A DNA stretch of 8,506 nucleotides from JAYWAM01 sp043782425 (GCA_043782425.1 JAYWAM010000346.1:1-8506), one strand, 5' to 3'; positions 1 through 7,716 are shown, numbered from the stretch's first letter. Numbers and translations: made by a program. The notes: generated by a model not told the origin, from the letters alone.

Positions 1-22
1 TTTTTTTAGCGCCGCCAGCAAG

Positions 23-28
23 AGGAGG
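23..28 (+). promoter_or_regulatory. Shine-Dalgarno sequence of hpd
   Basis: AGGAGG is a perfect Shine-Dalgarno match, 5 nt before the ATG at 34. It decides the start against the alternative in-frame ATG at 61. A run of seven T opens the window (1-7). It could be the tail of an upstream terminator, but the rest lies outside the window and no promoter can be recognised in the 33 nt available. Confidence 0.85.
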
Positions 29-33
29 CAGTT

Positions 34-1101
34 ATGGTGACAACGCATTACGACAACCCCATGGGTACTGACGGATTTGAATTCGTCGAGTACACCGCGC
101 CCGATACCCAGGCGCTCGGCGCCTTGTTCGAGAGCATGGGTTTTACTGCGGTGGCAAAGCACCGCTCCAAAAACGTATTGCTCTATAAACAGGGCGAGAT
201 CAACTTCATTGTCAACGCCGAGCCCGACAGTTTCGCGCAATCGTTCGCGCGCGTGCATGGGCCTTCAGCTTGCGCTTTTGGCATTCGCGTTAAAGATGCG
301 GCTGCTGCGTTCAAGCGCGCGCTGGCGCTGGGCGCCAAGGCTTACGATGGCCCGGTCGGCCCGATGGAGCTGAACATTCCCGCCATTCAGGGCATAGGCG
401 GCAGCCTGTTGTATTTGATCGACCGCTATGGGACGCATTCCATTTATGACGTGGATTTCGTGCCTCTTACGGGTAGCAACCCGTCACCGCCGGGTGTCGG
501 CCTCAAGTATGTCGACCACCTCACGCATAATGTTTACAGCGGGCGCATGGATGTGTGGGCCGAGTTTTATGTGAAGTTGTTCAATTTCCGCGAAATACGC
601 TACTTCGATATTCAGGGCAAAAAAACCGGACTTACCTCGCGCGCGCTTACCAGCCCGTGCGGCAAGATCCGCATTCCGATTAACGAGCCTTCGGATCAGA
701 AATCGCAGATCCAGGAATATCTTGACGCCTATCGCGGCGAAGGCATACAGCACATCGCCCTGGCTTGCGACAATATTTATGAAACAGTTGAACGCCTGCG
801 CGCCAGGAAGGTGCGTTTTCTCGCTACGCCGGATACATACTACGAACAAGTCGCTACGCGCGTGCCGAATCATGGTGAAGATGTGGCGCGCTTGAAAGAA
901 AATGGCATCCTCATCGATGGCGAGGGCATAGACAAGGCGCATCACGAAGACAAGCTATTGCAGATATTTACCGAGACCGTGATCGGCCCGATTTTTTTCG
1001 AGATTATCCAGCGCAAAGGCAATGAAGGTTTTGGCGAAGGAAATTTTCGTGCCCTGTTTGAGGCCATAGAGGCAGACCAAATGGCGCGCGGCGTTCTATG
1101 A
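34..1101 (+). CDS. hpd: 4-hydroxyphenylpyruvate dioxygenase
   Basis: This cytoplasmic non-heme Fe(II) dioxygenase converts 4-hydroxyphenylpyruvate and O2 to homogentisate and CO2, the committed step of tyrosine breakdown. The 355 residues match the usual bacterial length. The protein has two vicinal-oxygen-chelate halves: an N-terminal one (about 14-135) and a catalytic C-terminal one (about 156-330). The expected iron ligands are H162 (in DHLTHNV), H240 (in GIQHIA) and E323 (in FFEIIQRKG), at almost the same numbers as in the Pseudomonas enzyme. The C-terminal segment GFGEGNFRALFEAIE, which closes the active site in this family, is present. The start is set by a strong Shine-Dalgarno sequence 5 nt upstream. 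The stop overlaps the hmgA start as ATGA, which implies translational coupling. Related hydroxymandelate synthases share the fold, but the neighbouring homogentisate pathway genes make Hpd clearly the better call. Confidence 0.97.
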   Translation: MVTTHYDNPMGTDGFEFVEYTAPDTQALGALFESMGFTAVAKHRSKNVLLYKQGEINFIVNAEPDSFAQSFARVHGPSACAFGIRVKDAAAAFKRALALGAKAYDGPVGPMELNIPAIQGIGGSLLYLIDRYGTHSIYDVDFVPLTGSNPSPPGVGLKYVDHLTHNVYSGRMDVWAEFYVKLFNFREIRYFDIQGKKTGLTSRALTSPCGKIRIPINEPSDQKSQIQEYLDAYRGEGIQHIALACDNIYETVERLRARKVRFLATPDTYYEQVATRVPNHGEDVARLKENGILIDGEGIDKAHHEDKLLQIFTETVIGPIFFEIIQRKGNEGFGEGNFRALFEAIEADQMARGVL

Positions 1102-2387
1102 CTGGCATGGTGAAATATCTCTCAGGCTTCGGCAACATTCATGCGACCGAAGCCGTTGCTGGCGCGCTGCCCGAGGGCCGCAATGCGCCGCAGAAAGCAG
1201 CGTTCGGTTTGTATGCGGAGCAACTATCCGGCTCGGCTTTCACAGCGCCGCGCGCCACTAACCTGCGCTCCTGGCAATACCGTCTGCGGCCCTCGGCGCA
1301 GCATGGCCCGTTTCAGCGCATCGACAACGGCTTGCTGCGCACTGCGCCAAGCGCCGAGCAAGCGCCAGCGCCTAACCGGTTGCGCTGGAATGCGCTCGCT
1401 TTGCCTGAAGCGCCGACCGATTTCGTAGAGGGTTTGCACACCATCGCCACCAATGGCGACGCGCGCTTGCAAAAAGGCATGGCAGTGCATGTGTATTGCG
1501 CCAATCGTTCCATGGTGGATCGTTGCTTTTACAATGCCGACGGCGAGCTGCTTATCGTCCCGCAACACGGCGCGCTCAAGCTGGTCACTGAGTTTGGTGT
1601 GCTGGCTGTTGCACCGGGAGAAATTGCGGTGCTGCCGCGCGGCGTGAAATTTCGTGTCGAGATTGGCGGCGCAGCGGTGCGCGGTTATGTGTGCGAAAAC
1701 TATGGCGCGCCATTGCGTCTGCCTGAGCTGGGCCCCATAGGCGCAAACGGCCTCGCCAACGCACGCGACTTTCTTGCTCCGGTGGCGGCATTCGAGAAGC
1801 ATGAAAGAAAAACCCAGATCGTTGCAAAATTCATGGGCAATCTGTGGGCGGCGGCGTGCGATTACTCGCCGCTGAATGTGGTGGCGTGGCACGGCAATTA
1901 CTATCCGTATAAATATGATCTGGCGCGTTTCAATGTTATCAACAGCGTGAGTTTCGATCATCCCGATCCGTCGATTTTCACGGTGCTGACTTCGCCTTCG
2001 GATACACCTGGCGTGGCCAACGTCGATTTCGTTATTTTCCCGCCGCGCTGGATGGTGGCCGAAAACACTTTCCGCCCGCCATACTTTCACCGCAACATCA
2101 TGAACGAATACATGGGCCTGATTCGCGGCGTGTATGACGCCAAGGCCGAGGGCTTCGAGCCTGGCGGCGGCTCGCTGCACAACTGCATGAGCGCCCACGG
2201 CCCCGACGCCGCTACCTACCGCAAGGCGAGCGCCGAGCAACTCAAGCCGCACTACCTCGCCGACACGCTGGCCTTCATGTTTGAAAGCCGCTACGTATTC
2301 GAGCCGACGCAGTTCGCCTTGACTACGCCCGCCTTGCAGACTGATTACGACCAGGTGTGGCAGGGATTCGATAATGCAAAACTTTGA
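1098..2387 (+). CDS. hmgA: homogentisate 1,2-dioxygenase
   Basis: The product opens the aromatic ring of homogentisate with O2 to give 4-maleylacetoacetate; it is a cytoplasmic Fe(II) enzyme of cupin fold. The 429 residues match the bacterial family length. The N-terminus carries the typical YLSGFGN motif (7-13). The iron ligands H331 and E337 lie in HRNIMNEYMG, and H367 lies in the SAHGPD motif. The probable catalytic histidine is H288 in FDHPDPSIFTVLTSPS. These positions agree with the known Pseudomonas putida enzyme numbering. The ATG at 1098 overlaps the hpd stop by 4 nt and has no clear Shine-Dalgarno sequence of its own, so translation probably depends on ribosomes finishing hpd. The ATG at 1107 is an alternative start three codons later and equally lacks a ribosome binding site. 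The gene is intact, with no sign of frameshift or truncation. Confidence 0.97.
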   Translation: MTGMVKYLSGFGNIHATEAVAGALPEGRNAPQKAAFGLYAEQLSGSAFTAPRATNLRSWQYRLRPSAQHGPFQRIDNGLLRTAPSAEQAPAPNRLRWNALALPEAPTDFVEGLHTIATNGDARLQKGMAVHVYCANRSMVDRCFYNADGELLIVPQHGALKLVTEFGVLAVAPGEIAVLPRGVKFRVEIGGAAVRGYVCENYGAPLRLPELGPIGANGLANARDFLAPVAAFEKHERKTQIVAKFMGNLWAAACDYSPLNVVAWHGNYYPYKYDLARFNVINSVSFDHPDPSIFTVLTSPSDTPGVANVDFVIFPPRWMVAENTFRPPYFHRNIMNEYMGLIRGVYDAKAEGFEPGGGSLHNCMSAHGPDAATYRKASAEQLKPHYLADTLAFMFESRYVFEPTQFALTTPALQTDYDQVWQGFDNAKL

Positions 2388-2396
2388 ATATAGAAC

Positions 2397-3395
2397 ATGA
2401 AACTCGCCAGCCTGAAAACCCCCAAACGCGACGGCACGCTGCTGCTGGTCAATCGCACGCTGACGCGCGCCGCCGAAGCTTCCGGCATTGCGCCTAACAT
2501 GCAATACGCGCTTGAGCATTGGAGCGAGGTCGAGCGCGCTTTGCTGGATGCTTTCGAAAGCCTCGAATGCGGCAGCGAACGGCACACCTTCGATTTTCAA
2601 GCTGCGCTGGCCGAGGGAAAAATCGCCGCGCCGTTGCCGCGCAGTTATCAATGGCTCGACGGCTCGGCCTTTCTCTCGCACGTCGAGCGCGTGCGCCGCG
2701 CGCGCGGCGACAAGGTTCCAGAAAGCTATTTCAGCGATCCGCTGATGTACCAGGGTGGCGCGGACGACATGCTCGGCGCGCGCGATGTCATCCGCGTGCT
2801 GTCCGAAGACTGGGGTGTCGATCTGGAAGCCGAAGTCAGCGTTATCACCGGCGATGTGCCTATGGGCGTCTCGCCCGCGGAAGCATCAAAGCATGTGCGC
2901 CTGCTGGTGCTTATCAACGACGTGTCGTACCGCCGCCTGATTCCCGCAGAGCTTGCCAAGGGCTTTGGCTTCGTCAACGGCAAGGGTTACAACACGCTCT
3001 CGCCGGTGGCGGTGACGCCGGACGAGCTGGGGTCAGCGTGGGATGGCGGCAAAGTGCATCTGCGCCTGGTCAGTCATGTCAATGGCGTCTGGTTCGGCAA
3101 TCCCAACGCTGGTGATGACATGAGCTTCAGTTTTTACGACCTGATCGCGCACGCCGCCAAAACGCGCGAGCTCAAAGCCGGCGCGCTGATCGGCTCGGGA
3201 ACGGTTTCCAATCACGACAAGGCGACGGGCTATTCGTGCATCATGGAAAAGCGCCTGGTCGAACAAGTGGAGTTGGGCGAAGCCAAAACGCCTTTCCTCA
3301 AATTTGGCGACAGCGTGCAAATCGACATGTTCGATCATCATGGCGAAACGATTTTCGGGGCGATTGAGCAGCGCGTTGAGAAATATGAAACTTAA
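2397..3395 (+). CDS. fumarylacetoacetase (FAH family hydrolase)
   Basis: The predicted reaction is hydrolysis of 4-fumarylacetoacetate to fumarate and acetoacetate, the last step of the homogentisate pathway. The 332-residue protein has a small N-terminal FAH-type domain (about 1-78) and a catalytic FAA_hydrolase domain (about 85-328). Likely divalent-metal ligands are D114 (in YFSDPLMYQG), E144 and E146 (in DLEAEVSVITG) and D175 (in INDVSYR). K196, in the GFVNGKGYNTLSP stretch, is the candidate catalytic lysine, and GSGTVSNHD (266-274) is a further conserved block. It is shorter than the roughly 420-residue animal enzyme and fits the compact bacterial type. It starts 9 nt after hmgA with no good Shine-Dalgarno sequence, which again suggests coupling. 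FAH-fold enzymes act on several acylpyruvates, so substrate identity rests on context: it follows hpd and hmgA directly. The symbol is left blank because names differ (fahA, hmgB). Confidence 0.92.
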   Translation: MKLASLKTPKRDGTLLLVNRTLTRAAEASGIAPNMQYALEHWSEVERALLDAFESLECGSERHTFDFQAALAEGKIAAPLPRSYQWLDGSAFLSHVERVRRARGDKVPESYFSDPLMYQGGADDMLGARDVIRVLSEDWGVDLEAEVSVITGDVPMGVSPAEASKHVRLLVLINDVSYRRLIPAELAKGFGFVNGKGYNTLSPVAVTPDELGSAWDGGKVHLRLVSHVNGVWFGNPNAGDDMSFSFYDLIAHAAKTRELKAGALIGSGTVSNHDKATGYSCIMEKRLVEQVELGEAKTPFLKFGDSVQIDMFDHHGETIFGAIEQRVEKYET

Positions 3396-3423
3396 TCTCC
3401 CCACGCGAGGCAAGGTGTAGGCC

Positions 3424-4284
3424 ATGCCCGGTGAAACCACTCACGTCTTGCGCGGTGACTACGCGAAAATGCGCCCTGATTACACCGTCGATCAGGAGTG
3501 GGAAGCGTACAGCGAAGCGCAGCACGAATTGTGGCGGCGCCTGTATCAGCGCCAGATTTCGTTGGCGCCTGCGTATGCCTGCGACGAATTCTGCACGGCG
3601 CTGGCAAAACTCAATTGCGGTGCAGGCATTCCGCGTTTCGATGTCATCAACCCTGTGCTCAAGCAGGCCACAAACTGGCAACTGGTGGCAGTGCCTGGCC
3701 TGCTGCCCGACGCTGTGTTTTTCGAGCACCTTGCCAAGCGCCGCTTTCCGGTAACGCGCTGGCTGCGCACACCTGAAGAGTTCGACTACATAGTCGAGCC
3801 CGACATTTTTCACGATTTTTTCGGCCACGCGCCACTGCTTTTCAATCCGCTTTTCGCCAACTATATGCAGGCTTACGGCAAAGGTGGGTTGAAGGCCGAG
3901 GGGCTGGACGCCCTGGCTTTTCTGGCGCGGCTCTACTGGTACACGGTGGAATTCGGCCTGATCGAAACGCCCAAGGGATTGCGCGCCTATGGTGCGGGGA
4001 TTTTGTCATCGGGCGGGGAAATAAGTTATTGCGTTATCAGCCCCAATCCCAAGCGCATCGGTTTTGATGTGATGCGCATCATGCAGACGCGCTACAAGAT
4101 CGACACCTTTCAGGAAACTTATTTCGTCATTAAAAGCTTTCAGGAACTGTTCGACGCCACCGCGCCGGATTTCACGCCTTACTATGAGGCGCTACGTGGC
4201 AAAGAGCCGCTTGCCGCTAGCGCTGTTTTACCCAGCGACCGGGTGCTGGCGGCGAGGCCTTCGATGCGGATAAATTCCACATAA
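3424..4284 (+). CDS. phhA: phenylalanine 4-monooxygenase (phenylalanine hydroxylase)
   Basis: The product hydroxylates phenylalanine to tyrosine using O2 and a tetrahydropterin, feeding the tyrosine pathway encoded just upstream. The 286 residues form the single-domain bacterial type, without the regulatory ACT domain of animal enzymes; the catalytic domain spans about 15-245. The Fe(II) 2-His-1-Glu triad is visible: H130 and H135 in EPDIFHDFFGHAP, and E176 in YWYTVEFGLI. The spacing matches the Chromobacterium violaceum enzyme (H138, H143, E184). The GAGILSSGGEISY block (190-202) is also characteristic. AAGGTG at 3412-3417, 6 nt before the ATG, is a fair ribosome binding site. The gene lies 28 nt after the fumarylacetoacetase gene, consistent with the same operon. 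The last 25 or so residues are a low-conservation tail. Tryptophan and tyrosine hydroxylases are homologous but are animal enzymes, so PhhA is secure. Confidence 0.96.
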   Translation: MPGETTHVLRGDYAKMRPDYTVDQEWEAYSEAQHELWRRLYQRQISLAPAYACDEFCTALAKLNCGAGIPRFDVINPVLKQATNWQLVAVPGLLPDAVFFEHLAKRRFPVTRWLRTPEEFDYIVEPDIFHDFFGHAPLLFNPLFANYMQAYGKGGLKAEGLDALAFLARLYWYTVEFGLIETPKGLRAYGAGILSSGGEISYCVISPNPKRIGFDVMRIMQTRYKIDTFQETYFVIKSFQELFDATAPDFTPYYEALRGKEPLAASAVLPSDRVLAARPSMRINST

Positions 4285-4338
4285 TGGTTGGGAGTATTAA
4301 TAGACTTTGGCAGCGGGGACGTTGATTCGCTGAAAATA

Positions 4339-4632
4339 CAAGAAGACTGGCCGCTACGCCCTCAAGAAGCCATGATCGCCACGGATACATTTCATTGCAC
4401 AGAAAAGCCGCTGCAATAATACGAACAGCCGGGCATGGTGCTCGCCAACTCCGACTACGGCGATGAGGTGCTGCTGCGTGATCGATTGTCTGCGCATGGT
4501 CTGACTTATGCCGTGGACATACACCACACAAAAAAAGGCGGATACTGCCTAAATGGGTTTCCCCAGCACCTTCTTGCGGAGGGCGACATGAACATTGATG
4601 AACTAGTGATACTTTCGCCCGGAGCGATATGA
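4339..4632 (+). pseudogene. decayed IS701-like (DDE_5) transposase fragment
   Basis: The 344-nt gap after phhA contains a transposase remnant. In one frame from 4339 the translation reads QEDWPLRPQEAM, then FHCTEKPLQ, an in-frame TAA at 4417-4419, then GMVLANSDYGDEVLLRDRLS and AHGLTYAVDI. The order resembles the catalytic core of IS701-family transposases as I remember it: an xxW segment, a TKP segment, VLADxxYGDxxxFRxxL, then GLxYVVGI. In VLANSDYG the usual aspartate, probably the second catalytic Asp, is replaced by asparagine. Resemblance ends near 4536; the frame stays open to the stop at 4630-4632, but that tail is probably not transposase. An ORF starting with ATG at 4435 (65 codons) is part of this relic and has no convincing Shine-Dalgarno sequence. 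A full transposase would be around 400 residues, so only a small internal piece survives. No terminal inverted repeats or target duplication were recognised. Confidence 0.62.
4588..4632 (+). CDS. possible 14-codon leader or coupling ORF
   Basis: A very short ORF encoding MNIDELVILSPGAI begins at 4588. It is preceded by a strong Shine-Dalgarno sequence, GGAGGG at 4578-4583, with 4 nt spacing. Its TGA (4630-4632) overlaps the ATG of the GGDEF/EAL gene in an ATGA arrangement. This geometry is typical of translational coupling: ribosomes finishing the short ORF could restart on the next gene. It lies in the same frame as the transposase relic, so it may be a chance tail of that fragment or the last codons of a lost gene. 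No family is recognised. Whether it is translated cannot be told from sequence. Confidence 0.3.
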   Translation: MNIDELVILSPGAI

Positions 4633-7535
4633 GTCTACGCGCCCGTATTCTGTTGCTCGTCCTGCTAGCCACCCTCACGCCGGCCGCAGTGTTCGGACTT
4701 TATTTCTTCAACGAGCGCGAGCGCAATATTGACGAGGCGAAGCAGGCGCTAGGCGCGCTGGCGAACTATGCGGCCGAAAACCTCGACGACAAGATTAAGG
4801 GTACGGTGCAGTTATTGCACGGTCTGTCGCGCGCATCCGACATCGACACCGCAGATAAGGCCGCCTGCTCGGAATTTCTCGCCAGCGTGCTTGCGCGCTA
4901 CCCGCAGTACACCGGCTTGCTCACCATCACGCCGCAAGGCGATCTGCATTGCGATTCGCTGCGTACTGGCCGCAAGCTTAACTTGACAGAGCGCGAATAT
5001 TTCAAGCAGGTTGTTGCGACAGCGCAACCGGCTTTCGATGCCGTGTTCGGCGGGCTGACCGGAATTGCCGTGCTACAGGTGGCGTATCCCGTGCTCGATA
5101 GTCGGGGCAAGCTCAAATATGTGCTGCTCGCCTCGTTTAATCTTTCCGGTTACGCCCAGAGCTTTGCTGCGGCAAGCTCCAATCCCAACATCAGAGTGAT
5201 GATCTGGGATCGGAAGGGAGTTCTGATGGTGCACAAGCCTGACGGCGCGCGCGCGGATTTGGTCGGCAAGGATTTTTCGACGTCAGAATTGTTCCGCTTT
5301 GTGGCTTCAGACTATGCCGACATGGCGGCCACCTTGCCCAGCGTGGAAGGCGTGAGCATGGTTTGGGCGCGCGGCATCATACCTGAGCCGCACAATGGCG
5401 GTGCGCGCATTGTGCTCGGCATCCCGCAGGGCGTGCTGGTGGAAAAAGCCAATAGAGATCTGCGCAACGCGCTGATTTTACTCATTGGCGTTACGCTCCT
5501 GGCATTCATAATCGCCTGGTACGTCGCTGAGACCGGCATCCGGCGCCATGTACTAAGCATCGCGAGCGTGGCGCAGCACATTGAGTCGGGAGATTTCGCT
5601 GCGCGCAGCGGCCCGCCCTACCCGCGCGGTGAACTTGGCGAGTTGATGGCGGTCGTCGATCGCACTGCCAGTGCGGTGCAGGGGCAGCAGACAGAATTGG
5701 CATCGAAGGGCAAAGACCTGCAAAAGCTGAACCGCACACTGCGTGTCTTAAGCGGCATCAGTACACTCATCGTACGCGTGCGCGACCGCGACGAGCTATT
5801 CAAAGAGGCGTGCCGCATCGTTGTCGAGGCGGGCGGCTTTCGCATGGCCCTTGTTGGCATTCTCGATCGCAGCACGATGCGGGTTGTGCCGGTCGCCTCG
5901 TTGGGCAAGGATGAAGAGCTTCTGAGCGCCATCAATGCCATTTTGTCCTCAAGTGTGGAGGCGTCAAACACCATGATTGTGCGCGCGCTACTGGAAAAAA
6001 ATGCCGTTGTGTCCAACAATTCGGACAATGACCCCAGGGTGCTGTTCGACAGGAAGTACGCCGAAGCCGGAGTCCGCTCATTGGCAGTTTTCCCGCTGAT
6101 TGTCTCGGGTGAAGCGGAAGGAGTGCTGGCGCTTTACTCCAGCGAGCCTGATTTTTTCCAAACGGAAGAGATGATCCTGTTAACAGAACTGGCTAGCAAC
6201 ATCGCCTTCGCCATCGATTACATCGGCAAGCGCGAGCGCATCGAATATCTCGCCTACTACGATGTGCTTACCGGGCTTGCCAACCGCAGCCTGTTTCTCG
6301 AACGCGTGGCGCAGTACCTGCGCAGCGCTACCAGCGGCGGGCACAAGCTTGTCTTGTATTTGATCGATCTGGAACGTTTCAAGAATATTAACGACAGCCT
6401 CGGCCGGTCGGTCGGCGACGCGCTTCTGATTCAAGTTGCGGAGTGGCTCACGCGCAACGCGGGCGACGCCAGCCTGCTGTCGCGGCTGGATGCGGACCAT
6501 TTTGCCGCAGTGATGCCGGAAGTAAAGCAGAATGGCGACGTGGCGCGACTTCTGGACAAAACGATGAAAGCTTTTCAGGAGCATCCGTTCTGCCTGAATG
6601 ACGCCGTGCTCCGCATCGCCGTCAAGGTGGGTGTAGCGTGTTTTCCGGCCGACGGCGCCGATGCCGACACCTTGTTCAAGAACGCCGAGGCGGCGCTAAA
6701 AAAGGCCAAGGCGAGCGGCGAGCGCTACTTATTTCATACGCAGACCATGACCGAAGCGGTGGCCGCCAAACTCACTCTGGAAAATCAACTGCGCCTGGCG
6801 ATTGACAACGAAGAATTCGTGCTTCATTTCCAGCCTAAGGTTGATCTCACGAGCGGCAAGCTCACCGGCGCTGAGGCGCTGATCCGCTGGAACGATCCGC
6901 GTACCGGGCTGGCGCCGCCCGACCGCTTCATTCCGCTTTTGGAAGAAACCGGGTTGATCTATGAGGTCGGGCGCTGGGCGCTGCGCCAGGCGATCGAAGA
7001 CTATCTGCGCTGGCGTGAAGCGGGCCTGGCTGCCGTGCCTATCGCGGTGAACGTATCGCCGCTGCAACTGCGCAATATCAACTTCATAGACGAGATCGAG
7101 CACGCCGTGGCTTTTGACGCGCATGCGGCGCAGGGGCTGGAGCTGGAAATTACCGAAAGCGTCATCATGGACGATGTTGAACACAGTATCGCCACCTTGC
7201 AGGCGATTCGCGCTATGGGCATCGCCATCGCCATCGACGACTTCGGCACCGGATTCTCTTCGCTCAGCTACCTTGCAAAACTGCCGGTGGACATAATCAA
7301 GATCGACCGCTCGTTCGTAATCGACATGACTAGCGGAGCTGAGGGGCTGGCGCTGGTGTCCACCATCATCGGCCTGGCGCATGCGCTGAAACTCAAGGCG
7401 GTGGCGGAAGGCGTCGAAACCGAGGAACAAGCGCGCCTGCTGCGCTTGCTGAACTGCGACGAAATGCAGGGCTATTTATTCAGCAAACCGGTGCCAAGGG
7501 ATATTTTCGAAACAAGATTCCTAAGTTTCCCTTGA
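4629..7535 (+). CDS. membrane Cache-HAMP-GAF-GGDEF-EAL protein, probable c-di-GMP phosphodiesterase
   Basis: This 968-residue inner-membrane signalling protein probably hydrolyses cyclic di-GMP. Domain order: transmembrane helix about 6-26; periplasmic Cache-type sensor about 35-270; second transmembrane helix about 279-299; HAMP about 300-350; short coiled linker; GAF about 375-530; GGDEF about 538-702; EAL about 712-962. The GGDEF active-site loop is degenerate, reading DADHF at 621-625, though D580 and YxDxLTGLxNR (544-553) remain. It is therefore unlikely to make c-di-GMP but could still bind GTP. The EAL domain looks catalytically complete: E749 in EALIRW, N808, E840, D870 and D871 in the DDFGTGFSSLSYL loop, K891, D893, E927 and Q947. 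The start has GGAG at 4621-4624 and overlaps the 14-codon ORF. The periplasmic Cache domain suggests control by a small ligand of unknown identity. It is the first complete gene after the transposase relic and is followed by a second sensory gene. Confidence 0.94.
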   Translation: MSLRARILLLVLLATLTPAAVFGLYFFNERERNIDEAKQALGALANYAAENLDDKIKGTVQLLHGLSRASDIDTADKAACSEFLASVLARYPQYTGLLTITPQGDLHCDSLRTGRKLNLTEREYFKQVVATAQPAFDAVFGGLTGIAVLQVAYPVLDSRGKLKYVLLASFNLSGYAQSFAAASSNPNIRVMIWDRKGVLMVHKPDGARADLVGKDFSTSELFRFVASDYADMAATLPSVEGVSMVWARGIIPEPHNGGARIVLGIPQGVLVEKANRDLRNALILLIGVTLLAFIIAWYVAETGIRRHVLSIASVAQHIESGDFAARSGPPYPRGELGELMAVVDRTASAVQGQQTELASKGKDLQKLNRTLRVLSGISTLIVRVRDRDELFKEACRIVVEAGGFRMALVGILDRSTMRVVPVASLGKDEELLSAINAILSSSVEASNTMIVRALLEKNAVVSNNSDNDPRVLFDRKYAEAGVRSLAVFPLIVSGEAEGVLALYSSEPDFFQTEEMILLTELASNIAFAIDYIGKRERIEYLAYYDVLTGLANRSLFLERVAQYLRSATSGGHKLVLYLIDLERFKNINDSLGRSVGDALLIQVAEWLTRNAGDASLLSRLDADHFAAVMPEVKQNGDVARLLDKTMKAFQEHPFCLNDAVLRIAVKVGVACFPADGADADTLFKNAEAALKKAKASGERYLFHTQTMTEAVAAKLTLENQLRLAIDNEEFVLHFQPKVDLTSGKLTGAEALIRWNDPRTGLAPPDRFIPLLEETGLIYEVGRWALRQAIEDYLRWREAGLAAVPIAVNVSPLQLRNINFIDEIEHAVAFDAHAAQGLELEITESVIMDDVEHSIATLQAIRAMGIAIAIDDFGTGFSSLSYLAKLPVDIIKIDRSFVIDMTSGAEGLALVSTIIGLAHALKLKAVAEGVETEEQARLLRLLNCDEMQGYLFSKPVPRDIFETRFLSFP

Positions 7536-7548
7536 TGCGCCGCAAAGA

Positions 7549-7579
7549 TTCCTGGACGTTAAAAAACGCACGCCAGGAA
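7549..7579 (+). terminator. imperfect hairpin after the GGDEF/EAL gene, possible weak terminator
   Basis: TTCCTGG (7549-7555) can pair with CCAGGAA (7573-7579). Inside it, CGTT (7557-7560) pairs with AACG (7565-7568) around an AAAA loop, leaving an unpaired asymmetric patch (A7556 against 7569-7572). It starts 13 nt after the stop codon, where a terminator would be expected. No T-run follows (the next bases are AACATTTGCC), so it is not a canonical intrinsic terminator. It could instead protect the mRNA end or be chance. Confidence 0.35.
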
Positions 7580-7716
7580 AACATTTGCCCGAATAGCCGC
7601 TTAACCCTTCACGTTTGATTCTTCGCCATTGTGCCCATACACACCACTACATTATGTGCTTTAGCGCACAGAGAGCTAGGGGGCGCAAGGCAGATAATTT
7701 ATTTCACGCTTTGCCC

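Noticed and set aside
484..945. Minus-strand open frame of 153 codons within hpd
   Set aside because: It is antisense to the catalytic half of Hpd; no motif or ribosome site supports it.
1224..2681. Long minus-strand open frame of 485 codons opposite hmgA and the fumarylacetoacetase gene
   Set aside because: It is antisense to two genes with clear catalytic residues, spans their junction, and its translation is rich in Arg, His, Gln and Ala without recognisable motifs. It is a shadow of GC-rich codon use.
4435..4632. The 65-codon ORF as an intact small gene
   Set aside because: Its first half continues, across a stop codon, a transposase-like frame that begins further upstream. It has no clear Shine-Dalgarno sequence at 4435, so a relic is the better reading.
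6729..7430. Minus-strand open frame of 233 codons opposite the EAL domain
   Set aside because: It lies entirely opposite a well-conserved EAL domain, no family is recognisable and the composition is typical of an antisense shadow.
7693..7698. GATAAT as a -10 promoter element for the PAS gene
   Set aside because: The expected -35 position about 17 nt upstream reads AGAGAG, which does not fit. Kept only as a remark on the intergenic region.
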